Positions 54,597 to 64,000 of a DNA stretch of 64,000 nt are shown piece by piece (the first letter of the stretch is position 1; each line of letters begins with the position of its first letter). The notes below the pieces were generated by a model, which worked only from the letters and a program-made list of their open reading frames with translations, was not told where the DNA came from and did no database searches. The DNA is taken from the NCBI RefSeq assembly GCF_001597735.1, contig NZ_LUTS01000002.1:1-64000 (forward strand). The letters are read 5' to 3'. A program made the translations under genes and the position numbers. The stretch comes from Neptuniibacter pectenicola. GTDB taxonomy: Bacteria > Pseudomonadota > Gammaproteobacteria > Pseudomonadales > Balneatricaceae.

Positions 54597-54947
54597 ATGA
54601 AACGAACTATAATAATTATTTTGATTGCCGCTTGTGTTGGGGTGACTTGGTATATTGCAAACTCTACGGAGCCTTTGTCGCCGCAAATAAAAAGTGCTGT
54701 CGAGAATAAGTTACTTGAATTAGACGAATTTCCTGCGCGTCCTGTTTGGTGGCATGATGATTCTGTGTTGGCGATTGGTGTGTTGGCTGGGCAGACAAAT
54801 CCTCACCAGGCAGCGGATAAAGCGTGTAAAGTCTTAGCCTCTAAGGGGATAAGCTCCGTGTCTGTCGAAGTCTACGATGTAGTTAAAATTCAAAAAGAAG
54901 ATGAGTGGAAAAAACTCGCATCTGATGCATGTAAGTCAGTCTATTAA
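54597..54947 (+). CDS. small secreted or membrane-anchored protein of unknown function
   Basis: I do not recognise the family. The 116-residue protein has a basic start and one hydrophobic segment (about 3-21, RTIIIILIAACVGVTWYIA), which could be a signal peptide or a signal anchor. The rest is soluble, with two cysteines at about 83 and 113 that could form a disulfide. HQAADKACKVLASKGISSVSVEVYDV looks like an alpha/beta unit. It follows pilA after a terminator and has its own downstream terminator, so a periplasmic pilus-related role is only suggested by position. Confidence 0.7.
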   Translation: MKRTIIIILIAACVGVTWYIANSTEPLSPQIKSAVENKLLELDEFPARPVWWHDDSVLAIGVLAGQTNPHQAADKACKVLASKGISSVSVEVYDVVKIQKEDEWKKLASDACKSVY

Positions 54948-54979
54948 CGCGATGGTATCTTTAGTACGTGTTGGATTTT

Positions 54980-55012
54980 AAAAGGCTAACGTATTCCGTT
55001 GAGCCTTTTTTT
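54980..55012. terminator. bidirectional terminator between 54597 gene and nadC
   Basis: AAAAGGCTAACG pairs with CGTT-G-AGCCTTTT, one bulged G, with T runs on both strands. It suits the convergent flanking genes. Confidence 0.88.
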
Positions 55013-55030
55013 GTGGGTAAATGCCGCTAT

Positions 55031-55900
<870 letters not shown>

Positions 55901-55987
55901 TCAAAGAGGGCTAGCCTCTGTTATTATTGATTAGTGATAGTTAATCGGTCGCTAATTCTAACGAATCTAAGTAATAGCGGATAGGGG

Positions 55988-56572
55988 ATGATGGTTGTAA
56001 AAAACGAAAATGACGGGTTGCTCGGTGTAGATACCCTGTTGTCACCCAATTTTAACGAGAGGCCTGAAGCCGCGATTGTTTCGCTGTTAGTGGTTCACAA
56101 TATTAGTTTGCCGCCGGGACAGTACGGTGGAGGTTATGTTGAACAATTTTTTACTAATCAACTACCCATCAATGATGATCCGTTTTTTCAAGAGATTAAA
56201 GATTTGCAGGTCTCTGCACATCTACTGATTGAGCGTACCGGACGGGTTGTTCAGTTTGTGCCTTTACATAAGCGGGCGTGGCATGCGGGCGTGTCTTGTT
56301 ATCAAGGTGTGCCTAACTGTAATGATTTTTCCATCGGTATTGAACTTGAAGGCACGGATGTTGAGCCCTATACCCCGGAACAATATGCACAGTTAGTTGA
56401 GTTGACTATCGCTATACAAGCTGAATTTCCGGCCATTACGAATGAGCGAATAGTTGGCCACTCAGATATTGCACCTGGTAGGAAAACGGATCCTGGGCCT
56501 GCATTTGATTGGGAATATTTTTATAGCGTGCTCAACGCTCGGCAGTTAGACAGGGAAAAGGCGCGACAGTAG
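55988..56572 (+). CDS. ampD: 1,6-anhydro-N-acetylmuramyl-L-alanine amidase
   Basis: AmpD is the cytoplasmic amidase of peptidoglycan recycling; its loss derepresses ampC in species with AmpR. The 194-residue zinc amidase_2 protein has the zinc His in SLLVVHNISLPPGQYGG, SAHLLIERTGRVVQFV, HAGVSCYQGVPNCNDFSIGI, and IVGHSDIAPGRKTDPGPAFD with the remaining zinc ligands His and Asp. It overlaps the convergent rsmE by 27 bases. An ATG at 55991 is an alternative start. Confidence 0.95.
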   Translation: MMVVKNENDGLLGVDTLLSPNFNERPEAAIVSLLVVHNISLPPGQYGGGYVEQFFTNQLPINDDPFFQEIKDLQVSAHLLIERTGRVVQFVPLHKRAWHAGVSCYQGVPNCNDFSIGIELEGTDVEPYTPEQYAQLVELTIAIQAEFPAITNERIVGHSDIAPGRKTDPGPAFDWEYFYSVLNARQLDREKARQ

Positions 56573-57256
56573 CGCAGGAACGGCATTTTCTACTCGTAGA
56601 ATCCGCTCGCCGATATGGACCGACTGGAATCCCGCTTCATTTAATTTTTCAACCTCATACGGTATAAAACCGCCTTCGGGCCCTATGGCGAGTGTGGTTT
56701 GTGTTGTTTCGGCGGGTGGGCAGGGGGCAGCATGATAGGGGTGCGCAATGAGTGCTCTTGTGCCTTCCACTAAATGGGGGAGCTCATCTTCGACAAACGG
56801 TTTAAAGCGTTTTCGTAAATGTACTTGGGGCATGATTGAATCACCTGCTTGCTCTAGTCCAAGTAATAACTGTTCCATAATCTGTTTTTCTAAAACAGGG
56901 CTTCCCCAATAGCTTTTATCAACCCGATAGCTGTTGATAAGGTAGAGTTCTTTAACGCCCATAGCGGCTACGGTTTGCAAGATGCGTTTGAGCATTTTAG
57001 GTCGAGGCAGCGCCAAAAGCAGGGTTAAAGGCAGGGGAGGAGGCGGTGTTTTATGGAAAGAAACCTGTAGTGTCACTGCTGTGTCGGATAGTGCTAACAC
57101 CTGCCCTGTACCTAGTAGACCGTTTAGCATACCAACCTTGAGGTGTGCGCCCACTTCAGGTTTATGCACCATCCGAATATGTTGGAAGCGCCTGTCGTCG
57201 AGTTGAACCTGCTCGTCTGTTATTAAATCATGCTCAGTGAGAAGTATTAGATTCAT
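56546..57256 (-). CDS. rsmE: 16S rRNA m3U1498 methyltransferase
   Basis: RsmE methylates U1498 of 16S rRNA. The 236-residue SPOUT protein has an N-terminal PUA-like domain and a C-terminal methyltransferase domain. Motifs are LLLALPRPKMLKRILQTVAAMGVKEL, the SAM-binding TTLAIGPEGGFIPYEVEKLNEAGF and IGERILRVENAVPALLSRL. It is convergent with ampD, with a 27-bp overlap. The upstream 200 bp are shared with the divergent iron transporter. Confidence 0.95.
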   Translation of the reverse strand: MNLILLTEHDLITDEQVQLDDRRFQHIRMVHKPEVGAHLKVGMLNGLLGTGQVLALSDTAVTLQVSFHKTPPPPLPLTLLLALPRPKMLKRILQTVAAMGVKELYLINSYRVDKSYWGSPVLEKQIMEQLLLGLEQAGDSIMPQVHLRKRFKPFVEDELPHLVEGTRALIAHPYHAAPCPPAETTQTTLAIGPEGGFIPYEVEKLNEAGFQSVHIGERILRVENAVPALLSRLFPV

Positions 57257-57362
57257 ATGTTTTGCTATAGGCGTCTAGGTCGTTAGGGGTGGTTAGTTTA
57301 TCGAGCAATATTAATAGATGCGACTACTAATCTAGATCAATAATTAATGCTTTTAATCTAAA

Positions 57363-57377
57363 TGAGAATGTTTATCG
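57363..57377 (+). promoter_or_regulatory. candidate Fur box before iron transporter
   Basis: TGAGAAT-G-TTTATCG matches the 7-1-7 Fur pattern TGATAAT-N-ATTATCA at 11 of 14 positions. It lies about 85 bp upstream of the ferric-binding protein gene, a suitable place for iron-dependent repression. Confidence 0.4.
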
Positions 57378-57462
57378 GTAGCATTATCTTTTGTGTTGTG
57401 GTAATTTTAGCCCACTTAATTTAAAGCTTCTCTCTACGTTTTGTTCTTGTAAGGGGTTTACC

Positions 57463-58500
57463 GTGAAATTCACACACGTTGTTTCTACAATGGCTATGGC
57501 TGCTGTTTTTGCTACAGGGTTGTTGCCTTTATCTGTATCCGCTGATGATAACCTTGTTAATGTTTATTCTGCACGTAAAGAGGCGCTGATTAAGCCTTTA
57601 TTTGACCGCTTTACTGAAGAAACGGGTATCACGGTTAATCTTGTTACGGGTAAAGCGGATGCGCTGTTAAAACGGTTACAGGTTGAAGGGAACGCAACCC
57701 CAGCGGACCTTTTTGTGACAGTGGATGCGGGACGTTTACATAGAGCTAAAGCGGCGGGTGTGCTGCAAGTGGCGACAAGTGAAACCTTAGATAAATTAAT
57801 ACCGGCACACCTGAAAGATGTTGATGGCTACTGGTATGGTATGTCCCAGCGTGCGCGCACGGTTTTTTATGTTAAAGGTAAAGTTGATCCTGCTGAGCTA
57901 ACCACTTACGAAGACCTTGCTGATCCTAAATGGAAAGGGCGTATCTGTATTCGTTCATCCAGTAATATTTATAATCAATCGCTTGTAGCATCCATGATTG
58001 ATGCAAATGGAGTTGAAGCAACAGAAGCTTGGGCGAAAGGGCTTGTAGCTAACTTTGCAAAACCGCCAGCGGGTGGTGATACCGATCAGCTACGTGCTGC
58101 TGCAGCCGGTGTTTGTGATATAGCGATTGCTAATACTTACTATTACGCACGCTTGATCCACAGCAAAAAAGAGAGTGATAACGAAGTTGCTGCCAAATTA
58201 GGCACGGCATGGTTGAACCAAGAGGGTCGTGGTGCACATGTGAACGTGAGCGGTGTGGGTGTCACTAAATATGCATCTAATGTTGAGAGTGCACTAAAAT
58301 TGATGGAATTTATGGCGTCGGATGAGTCTCAAACTTGGTATGGTGCTGAAAATAATGAGTACCCAGTGGTAAAAAATGTTGAGATATCACCTGTATTGAA
58401 AGGTCTAGGTGAGTTTAAAGCCGATGATATTGAGCTTAGTAAATTAGGTACTAATAACCGTGCGGCTGTCGAGTTAATGGATAGAGCTGGCTGGAAGTAA
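57463..58500 (+). CDS. Fe(3+) ABC transporter periplasmic binding protein
   Basis: The 345-residue FbpA/FutA/IdiA-type protein binds ferric iron in the periplasm. The start is GTG at 57463 with AAGGGG six bases upstream; an ATG at 57391 would place 24 residues before the signal peptide. The signal peptide is about 1-28, ending SVSA. The mature protein begins DDNLVNVYSARKEALIKPLFDRF. GVCDIAIANTYYYARL holds the paired tyrosines typical of iron ligands. FVTVDAGRLHRAKAAGVLQ and LNQEGRGAHVNVSGVGVTKYA are also family stretches. Confidence 0.93.
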   Translation: MKFTHVVSTMAMAAVFATGLLPLSVSADDNLVNVYSARKEALIKPLFDRFTEETGITVNLVTGKADALLKRLQVEGNATPADLFVTVDAGRLHRAKAAGVLQVATSETLDKLIPAHLKDVDGYWYGMSQRARTVFYVKGKVDPAELTTYEDLADPKWKGRICIRSSSNIYNQSLVASMIDANGVEATEAWAKGLVANFAKPPAGGDTDQLRAAAAGVCDIAIANTYYYARLIHSKKESDNEVAAKLGTAWLNQEGRGAHVNVSGVGVTKYASNVESALKLMEFMASDESQTWYGAENNEYPVVKNVEISPVLKGLGEFKADDIELSKLGTNNRAAVELMDRAGWK

Positions 58501-58550
58501 GCCTAATTTCTAACCTTTCATAGTCTAATAAGTGTTAGAATTATGCGTCT

Positions 58551-58587
58551 AACGCCTGCAGATACTCATGCGGGCGTTTTCTGTTTT
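58551..58587 (+). terminator. attenuating terminator between binding protein and permease
   Basis: AACGCCTGCA pairs with TGCGGGCGTT (one G-U) around an eight-base loop, followed by TTCTGTTTTT. It may keep permease/ATPase levels lower than the binding protein. Confidence 0.8.
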
Positions 58588-58601
58588 TCTGAACTGGATA
58601 G

Positions 58602-60257
58602 ATGCTTGTAGTGATCTCATCAAAATCCTCTTATCGCGTAAACTGGCTGACATCTAGCTCATTTGTTATCGCCCTGTTACTGGCCCTGCCTATCTTTGTG
58701 ATTGCGGGTTTTGTCTTTAGTGGTTCCGCTGAAGTTTTTACGCACCTGTACAATACGGTGTTGTTTGATTATGTCAGTAACTCGATTTTATTGATGTTGG
58801 GGGTCGGCTTTGGGGTCCTGTTACTTGGGATTCCAACGGCATGGTTGACCAGTGTTTGTGACTTTCCAGGACGTAAAATTTTTGCGTGGGCACTCCTTTT
58901 ACCGCTTGCGGTGCCCGCTTATATTATTGCTTACACTTATACTGGATTGTTAGATTTTGCCGGCCCAGTTCAAACCACGATTCGTCAAGTAACGGGGCTT
59001 GGGTATGGTGAGTATTGGTTTTTTGATATTCGTTCATTAATGGGTGCCATCTTAATGTTGGCGCTTGTGCTTTACCCTTATGTTTATCTACTCAGTCGTG
59101 CTGCGTTTTTAGAGCAGTCGGCCAGTACGCTAGAGGTGAGTCGAACGCTGGGGTATAACCAGTGGCAAGGCTTGTTTCAACTAGCCCTACCGCTTGCTCG
59201 CCCCGCAATTATTGCGGGCTTAACGTTAGCATTAATGGAAACGTTAGCCGATTACGGCACCGTGCAGTATTTTGGTGTTAATACCTTCACGACCGGTATT
59301 TTTCGAACATTTTATGGCTTTGGTGATGCGGTTGCGGCGGCTCAGTTAGCGGTGTGTCTTTTAAGTTTTGTCGCTTTGCTGGTGCTTGTTGAAAAGTACT
59401 CTAGACGTAAATCACGTTACCACTCTACTGCGGAATTTAAAGCTAAAGCTAAGTTGATACCGCTTTCGGGTTGGAAAGCGGTTGTGGCCTTTTTTATCTG
59501 TTTTCTGCCGATTTTATTTGGTTTCCTTATCCCAGCCGGTCAGTTGGCATTTTGGAGCTTAACTCAAGCAGACCTGTCTGATGGTTCGTTTTTTCAGTTG
59601 GCGTGGAACTCGTTCTATCTTGCGTTTTTAGCCGCTATTATTGCGGTAGGTTTTGCGCTTATATTGGCCTATGCGGGCCGTTTGAACCCTAAAAAAGTGG
59701 TGCAGTTTTCCGTCGCTACAGCGGGTATGGGCTATGCTTTGCCTGGAACTATTATTGCGATTGGGGTGATCATTCCCTTCGCGTGGTTGGATCATCAGTT
59801 AATAGACGCGGCCAAAAAATGGTTTGATGCTGATGTGGGATTGGTTCTGTCGGGAACCTTAGCAGCACTGTTGTTTGCATATACAGTACGGTTTTTAGCT
59901 GTATCGCTGGGGGCTGTTCAGAGCGGTTTAGGTAAGATTAAACCAAGTATCGATGGTGCTGCACGCACACTAGGGTGTACTCCTCTACAAGTTTTAAAAC
60001 AGATACATGTCCCCTTAATGAAAAGCTCAGTATTAACCGCGCTGCTGATTGTGTTTGTTGACGTGCTGAAAGAGCTGCCGGCCACCTTAATTTTAAGACC
60101 TTTTAATTTTAATACGTTAGCAGTCAGGGCGTTTGAGCTGGCATCTGACGAACGTTTGATTGATGCAGCCCCCTCATCATTACTGATTGTGGTTGTTGGA
60201 TTGATACCTGTGATTTTATTGAGTCGTTCTATCGCGAAAGGACGGGCTGGAAGTTGA
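58602..60257 (+). CDS. Fe(3+) ABC transporter permease (FbpB-like)
   Basis: The 551-residue inner-membrane protein has about twelve transmembrane helices in two BPD_transp_1 halves. Each half has the EAA loop that contacts the ATPase: EVSRTLGYNQWQGLFQLALPLARPAI and DGAARTLGCTPLQVLKQIHVPLMKSS. This duplicated permease is the FbpB/SfuB/CysTW-like form typical for ferric iron. It lies between the binding protein and the ATPase gene, overlapping the latter region. Confidence 0.94.
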   Translation: MLVVISSKSSYRVNWLTSSSFVIALLLALPIFVIAGFVFSGSAEVFTHLYNTVLFDYVSNSILLMLGVGFGVLLLGIPTAWLTSVCDFPGRKIFAWALLLPLAVPAYIIAYTYTGLLDFAGPVQTTIRQVTGLGYGEYWFFDIRSLMGAILMLALVLYPYVYLLSRAAFLEQSASTLEVSRTLGYNQWQGLFQLALPLARPAIIAGLTLALMETLADYGTVQYFGVNTFTTGIFRTFYGFGDAVAAAQLAVCLLSFVALLVLVEKYSRRKSRYHSTAEFKAKAKLIPLSGWKAVVAFFICFLPILFGFLIPAGQLAFWSLTQADLSDGSFFQLAWNSFYLAFLAAIIAVGFALILAYAGRLNPKKVVQFSVATAGMGYALPGTIIAIGVIIPFAWLDHQLIDAAKKWFDADVGLVLSGTLAALLFAYTVRFLAVSLGAVQSGLGKIKPSIDGAARTLGCTPLQVLKQIHVPLMKSSVLTALLIVFVDVLKELPATLILRPFNFNTLAVRAFELASDERLIDAAPSSLLIVVVGLIPVILLSRSIAKGRAGS

Positions 60258-60262
60258 TTGAG

Positions 60263-61381
60263 ATGAATAGAGCAAAACATCTGAATGTAGAGAATGTCAC
60301 CCTTGCTTATGGTGAGGACGATATTGTACATAATGCGTCTTTATTGCTGGATAAAGGTGAAATTGGTTGTTTGCTAGGGCCGAGTGGTTGCGGTAAATCC
60401 ACCTTGTTGCGTGCTATTGCAGGGTTTGAGCCGGTTAAGTCGGGCCATATCTCTATGCGTGGTCAGCTGCTGTCTAATCCACAAGATACAGTGCCAACGG
60501 AGCAAAGAAAGATTGGCATGGTGTTTCAGGATATCGCACTCTTTCCGCACTTGAGTATCTCTGAGAACATTGTGTTTGGCATTAAAAAATGGTCAAAGTC
60601 AGATCAAAAACGTAGAGTTCAGGAGTTATTGACGTTAATAGGGCTTCCTGATATTGCTGACCGTTATCCCCATTCTCTGTCCGGTGGGCAGCAGCAGCGT
60701 GTTGCCTTAGCGCGGGCAATGGCACCTAAGCCTGACCTTTTATTACTTGATGAGCCGTTTTCAGGGCTGGATGCGAATTTACGAGAAACGTTGGTACCCG
60801 AAATACGGGACATATTAAGAAAAGAACAGATGAGTGCGATTCTGGTGACCCATGACCAGATGGAGGCGTTTGCGATGGCCGATAAAATTGCGGTGATGCA
60901 AAATGGTCGGATTCAGCAGTGTGGCACAGCATTTAATATATATCATGAACCTAAAACGCGTTTTGTGGCGGATTTCATCGGGTTAGGTGAATTTCTGCAG
61001 GCCTCCATTAAAGATGAATACTCGGTTGATTCTGTCTTAGGCTGTTTAGTCGGAGATGAGCCTTTAGGTTATGCGCCAGGCACGCCAGTTGAGCTATTGA
61101 TTCGTCCTGATGATATTCAGCATTGTGAAGAGAGTCCCTTAACCGGTCGAATTGTGAGTAAATGGTTCAGAGGGTCCCATTACCTCTATCATGTTCAGCT
61201 TGATAATGGCGAAGTCTTACCTTGTATTACCGCTTGTCACCATGACCATGATGTAGGTGAAGATTTAGGTATTAGTATTGAGTTGGACCATTTAGTGGTT
61301 TTGCCTATTTGCGATCCTGAAACGGGCCTATGTGATTTGCAGGAATCGGAAGTGGTGCAAACCCAAGCGATTGCACGCTAA
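60263..61381 (+). CDS. Fe(3+) ABC transporter ATP-binding protein (FbpC-like)
   Basis: The 372-residue ABC ATPase has Walker A GPSGCGKSTLL, Q-loop FQDIALFPHLS, signature LSGGQQQRVALARAM, Walker B LLLLDEPFSGLD and H-loop LVTHDQME. A C-terminal TOBE-like domain (about 275-350) is typical of FbpC/CUT1-type. I use the ATG at 60263; a TTG at 60254 lies inside the permease stop. With the two preceding genes it forms a complete ferric ABC importer. Confidence 0.95.
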   Translation: MNRAKHLNVENVTLAYGEDDIVHNASLLLDKGEIGCLLGPSGCGKSTLLRAIAGFEPVKSGHISMRGQLLSNPQDTVPTEQRKIGMVFQDIALFPHLSISENIVFGIKKWSKSDQKRRVQELLTLIGLPDIADRYPHSLSGGQQQRVALARAMAPKPDLLLLDEPFSGLDANLRETLVPEIRDILRKEQMSAILVTHDQMEAFAMADKIAVMQNGRIQQCGTAFNIYHEPKTRFVADFIGLGEFLQASIKDEYSVDSVLGCLVGDEPLGYAPGTPVELLIRPDDIQHCEESPLTGRIVSKWFRGSHYLYHVQLDNGEVLPCITACHHDHDVGEDLGISIELDHLVVLPICDPETGLCDLQESEVVQTQAIAR

Positions 61382-61503
61382 GTATCCGCTGTGTGCGGGA
61401 AGCTCTGAACAGAGTATTGACAACATAATGTTCGACAAAAGGGCGTTCAGTTATTGGGAGTGATAGCGTAGGATTGAGCGCTACTTTATTCCTTTGGTGA
61501 TGT

Positions 61504-62838
61504 ATGTCCATCCGCATCAATCTGCTTGAAGATGATATTCAAAAAACCTTAGTCAAAATGACAACTCCCATGATGCTTGGGATTGTTAGTTTGATGCTGT
61601 TTAATCTTGCGGACCTCTACTTTGTCAGCCGTTTAGGCACTGATGCCTTAGCTGCGTTAGGCTTTACCTTTCCTGTTTGTTTTATGGTGATTAGTTTAGC
61701 AATCGGCCTCGGTATTGGTACGTCAGCTATATTAGCGAGATTATTGGGGCGGGGCGAAAGTGATGAAGCGCAGTCACTGGCGACGGACAATCTACTTGCG
61801 ATCGCTGTCATGGTCGTTGTAATTAGTGGTTTATTGCAATTACTGATCGATCCCGTGTTTTATGCCATGGGTGCGCGGGATGCATTGATGCCCTTTATCC
61901 AGGCCTACATGAGGGTATGGCTCATAGGGTCTGTTTTTCTTGTTATCAATATGGTGTGTAATGCCTGTATGCGGGCTACGGGTGATACTAAAACCCCGGC
62001 GTTAATGATGGCGGGATCATCATTGCTGAACTTCATATTGGACCCTCTGTTTATTTTTGGTGTAGGCCCCATTGAGGGCATGGGGATTCAAGGTGCGGCG
62101 ATTGCCAGCGTGATCGCTTGGAGTTTAACTACCTGTGTGGCCCTTTATCTGCTCTTTGTTCACAAGCGCCTTTTAGTGTTGCAGCCTTTTGTTTTTAGCC
62201 GGTGGAAAAGGCATGCGTACGCTGTGATGAAGATAGCCTTGCCCGCATCGTTATCCAATATGATGACCCCTGTTGCTCAGGCCGTTTTAACTTATGTTGT
62301 GGCGCATCATGGTCCCGAAGCCGTCGCAGCTTTTGGGGTCGGGAACCGTATTGAGTCGTTAGCTTTGCTGGTTTGTTTGGCGTTGTCGATGACATTACCA
62401 CCGTTTATTAGTCAAAATATAGGGGCTGGGCATGTTGAGCGGGTGCGATCTGCTTACCGTATGGTGATAGGATTTTCATTATTTTGGCAGTTTTTAGTGT
62501 TTATTCTTCTTATATTTGTGGCTGAAGATGTTGCAACCCTTTTTAGTGGGAATAATACGGTTCAATCTTTAATTGTTTTATGGATTTTTATTGTCCCGTT
62601 TGGCTTCGCTTTTCAGGCGATTACCTTTCTTACCGCGTCTAGTTTTAATGCGCTGCACAAACCATTTATGGCAATGAAAATAAGCCTCGCTCGATTGTTT
62701 TTGTTTACTGTGCCATTTGCTTGGTTGGGTTCTCAACTGTTTGGTTTACAGGGAATGTTTATCGCTTTGGTTGTTTCTAATCTTTGTGTTGCTGTGCTTG
62801 CTTGGCTGTCGATGAGTGCCCACCTTCGGGCTTCTTAA
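61504..62838 (+). CDS. MATE family efflux transporter
   Basis: The 444-residue protein has twelve transmembrane helices in two six-helix bundles, the MatE fold. The first half carries MLGIVSLMLFNLADLYFVSRLGTDALAALGFTFP and RATGDTKTPALMMAGSSLLNFILDPLFIFG; the second carries LPASLSNMMTPVAQAVLTYVVA and FGVGNRIESLALL. These exporters use Na+ or H+ to expel cationic drugs or metabolites; the substrate cannot be told. It is monocistronic after the iron transporter. Confidence 0.93.
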   Translation: MSIRINLLEDDIQKTLVKMTTPMMLGIVSLMLFNLADLYFVSRLGTDALAALGFTFPVCFMVISLAIGLGIGTSAILARLLGRGESDEAQSLATDNLLAIAVMVVVISGLLQLLIDPVFYAMGARDALMPFIQAYMRVWLIGSVFLVINMVCNACMRATGDTKTPALMMAGSSLLNFILDPLFIFGVGPIEGMGIQGAAIASVIAWSLTTCVALYLLFVHKRLLVLQPFVFSRWKRHAYAVMKIALPASLSNMMTPVAQAVLTYVVAHHGPEAVAAFGVGNRIESLALLVCLALSMTLPPFISQNIGAGHVERVRSAYRMVIGFSLFWQFLVFILLIFVAEDVATLFSGNNTVQSLIVLWIFIVPFGFAFQAITFLTASSFNALHKPFMAMKISLARLFLFTVPFAWLGSQLFGLQGMFIALVVSNLCVAVLAWLSMSAHLRAS

Positions 62839-63050
62839 TGTTGCGACCGCGTACGTTTTTATCTGTCCACTATATGATGTAACTCATTGTTAATAGACGT
62901 GGAGTAGGCTAACTTTCTTCCACCAAAGTCATACTATTATCTAGGTTCAGATGGCATTATGATCAAGGTACGGACAAGAGATTGAACATAAAAACATAAT
63001 AAAAATAGATAACACCCAAACAAGCAAATATACGATATAAGGGGATGAGC

Positions 63051-63800
63051 ATGAGTCAGAAAATTGCACTCGTGACAGGTGGTACAGGTGGTTTAGGTAC
63101 TGCAATTTGCCGCACATTGGCAGATCACGGTTTTCGCGTAGTTGCCGGCTATAACAGCGGTGGTAATCATGATAAAGCGAAAGCATGGCAAGACAAACAG
63201 AAAGAAGACGGTTATGACATTTTAGTGTCCTATGGTGATGTTACCAATGCTGAATCTTGTGCGCAGTGTATCGCCACAGTAGAAGAGCTAACCGGTGGCA
63301 CCGTTGATATTCTTATTAACAATGCGGGTATTACCCGTGACGGTCAGTTTAAGAAAATGAGCTGGGAACAGTGGGATGAGGTTATGAGTGCTAACTTAGA
63401 CTCTATGTTCCATATGACCCGTTTAGTCATTAATGGCATGATCGATAAGGGCTGGGGACGTGTCATTAACATCTCCTCTGTGAACGCTCAAAAAGGTCAG
63501 TTTGGCCAGTGTAACTACTCCGCGGCTAAAGCGGGGATTCATGGTTTTACTAAAGCCCTTGCACAAGAAGTTGCGCGTAAAGGTGTGACGGTAAATACGG
63601 TATCTCCGGGTTATATTAAAACGGCGATGGTTGCTAAAATTGCTCAGGAAATTCAAGACCAGATCTGTGCGGGTATTCCGGTGGGTCGTTTTGGTACACC
63701 TGAGGAGATTGGGCGTATGTGTACATTCTTATGCGACAATGAGTCTGGTTACATTACAGGCGCTGATATGTCCGTCAACGGTGGTCTACATATGTCTTAA
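63051..63800 (+). CDS. phbB: acetoacetyl-CoA reductase (PhaB-like)
   Basis: The 249-residue short-chain dehydrogenase begins MSQKIALVTGGTGGLGTAIC, a TGxxxGxG NADP-binding motif. It has NNAGITRDGQFKKMSWEQWD, catalytic Ser in VINISSVNAQKGQFGQ and YSAAKAG with catalytic Tyr/Lys, then VNTVSPGYIKTAMV. The VINISSVNAQKGQFGQCNYSA stretch is typical of PhaB, which makes (R)-3-hydroxybutyryl-CoA for polyhydroxybutyrate. The ATG at 63051 is better spaced from AAGGGG than the one at 63045. No phaC or phaA lies in the window. Confidence 0.92.
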   Translation: MSQKIALVTGGTGGLGTAICRTLADHGFRVVAGYNSGGNHDKAKAWQDKQKEDGYDILVSYGDVTNAESCAQCIATVEELTGGTVDILINNAGITRDGQFKKMSWEQWDEVMSANLDSMFHMTRLVINGMIDKGWGRVINISSVNAQKGQFGQCNYSAAKAGIHGFTKALAQEVARKGVTVNTVSPGYIKTAMVAKIAQEIQDQICAGIPVGRFGTPEEIGRMCTFLCDNESGYITGADMSVNGGLHMS

Positions 63801-63819
63801 TTGACACCGTTGAGCATTA

Positions 63820-63846
63820 AAAAACCCGCGATAAGCGGGTTTTTTT
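63820..63846 (+). terminator. rho-independent terminator after phbB
   Basis: AAAAACCCGC-GATA-GCGGGTTTTT is a perfect 10-bp stem with T runs on the plus strand and A runs before it, so it may also serve the convergent gene. Confidence 0.93.
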
Positions 63847-63884
63847 GGTTTTAGGTGATAGCGTAACTAGTTACACACCGGCAT

Positions 63885-64000
63885 CTAAAAAATCTGTTCG
63901 AGTTTGCTCTCAAACCGATCATTAAATTCCTCTATATGAGCGGCAAAAGGAATACATAGCCACTCATGTTCTAGCTGCTTAATCTCCGCGAGGTTGAACG
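63885..64000 (-). CDS. 3' end of a gene of unknown function (partial)
   Basis: An open frame enters from the right edge on the minus strand and stops with TAG at 63885-63887. The visible C-terminal 37 residues include LAEIKQLEHEWLCIPFAAHI and end ESKLEQIF. I do not recognise the family from so little. It converges on phbB across the terminator at 63820-63846. Confidence 0.6.
   Translation of the reverse strand, partial: FNLAEIKQLEHEWLCIPFAAHIEEFNDRFESKLEQIF

Overview
The window is a 64 kb chromosomal segment of a moderate-GC marine-type gammaproteobacterium, most likely an Oceanospirillaceae/Pseudomonadales relative. The basis is gene order: rplM-rpsI-petABC-sspAB, then the YraN/LpoA/RsmI block, rnpB, the complete dcw cell-division cluster (mraZ to lpxC), secA, argJ, MutT-ThiE fusion, yacG-coaE-pilD-pilC-pilB and divergent pilA. 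MurE carries the DNPR motif of meso-DAP-adding enzymes, as expected for a Gram-negative. Genus assignment is inference.

Layout. 1-607: intergenic repeats, namely a REP/BIME-like array followed by a cluster of ATCCT-loop hairpins. 826-5976: an SH3-domain protein, a VanZ-like protein, a UDP-glucose-dehydrogenase-like pseudoenzyme, pgi and galU. 6171-11640: an exopolysaccharide export and control operon (outer-membrane barrel, Wza-like protein, Wzc-like tyrosine kinase, PHP-type phosphatase, VpsP-like protein) with no glycosyltransferase, flippase or polymerase. 11696-14601: GDT1-type cation transporter, LrgA/LrgB pair, ZapE. 14679-15170: a second array of the same REP-like units, so the two arrays bracket about 14 kb. 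15210-20343: ribosomal proteins L13/S9 with a structured leader, cytochrome bc1, SspA/SspB. 20397-24647: DolP, SIS protein, YraN and LpoA on the minus strand, with RsmI divergent. 24687-25725: RNase P RNA followed by five extra tandem copies of its own 3' end. 25929-43957: Pmra with four MraZ boxes and the dcw cluster. 43973-49179: secA, argJ, Nudix-ThiE. 49148-54947: yacG, coaE and type IV pilus genes. 55031-64000: nadC, ampD, rsmE, a ferric-iron ABC transporter with a possible Fur site, a MATE exporter, an acetoacetyl-CoA reductase and a partial unknown gene.

Most of the window is conserved housekeeping DNA in textbook order. The parts that deserve attention are the two REP-like arrays, the hairpin cluster, the inactive-looking UDP-glucose dehydrogenase homologue beside pgi/galU, the glycosyltransferase-free polysaccharide operon whose kinase has an altered Walker A' motif, and the 136-bp rnpB 3'-end repeats. 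I found no CRISPR array, tRNA, rRNA, transposase, phage gene or defence system. No clearly undescribed multi-gene system is evident.
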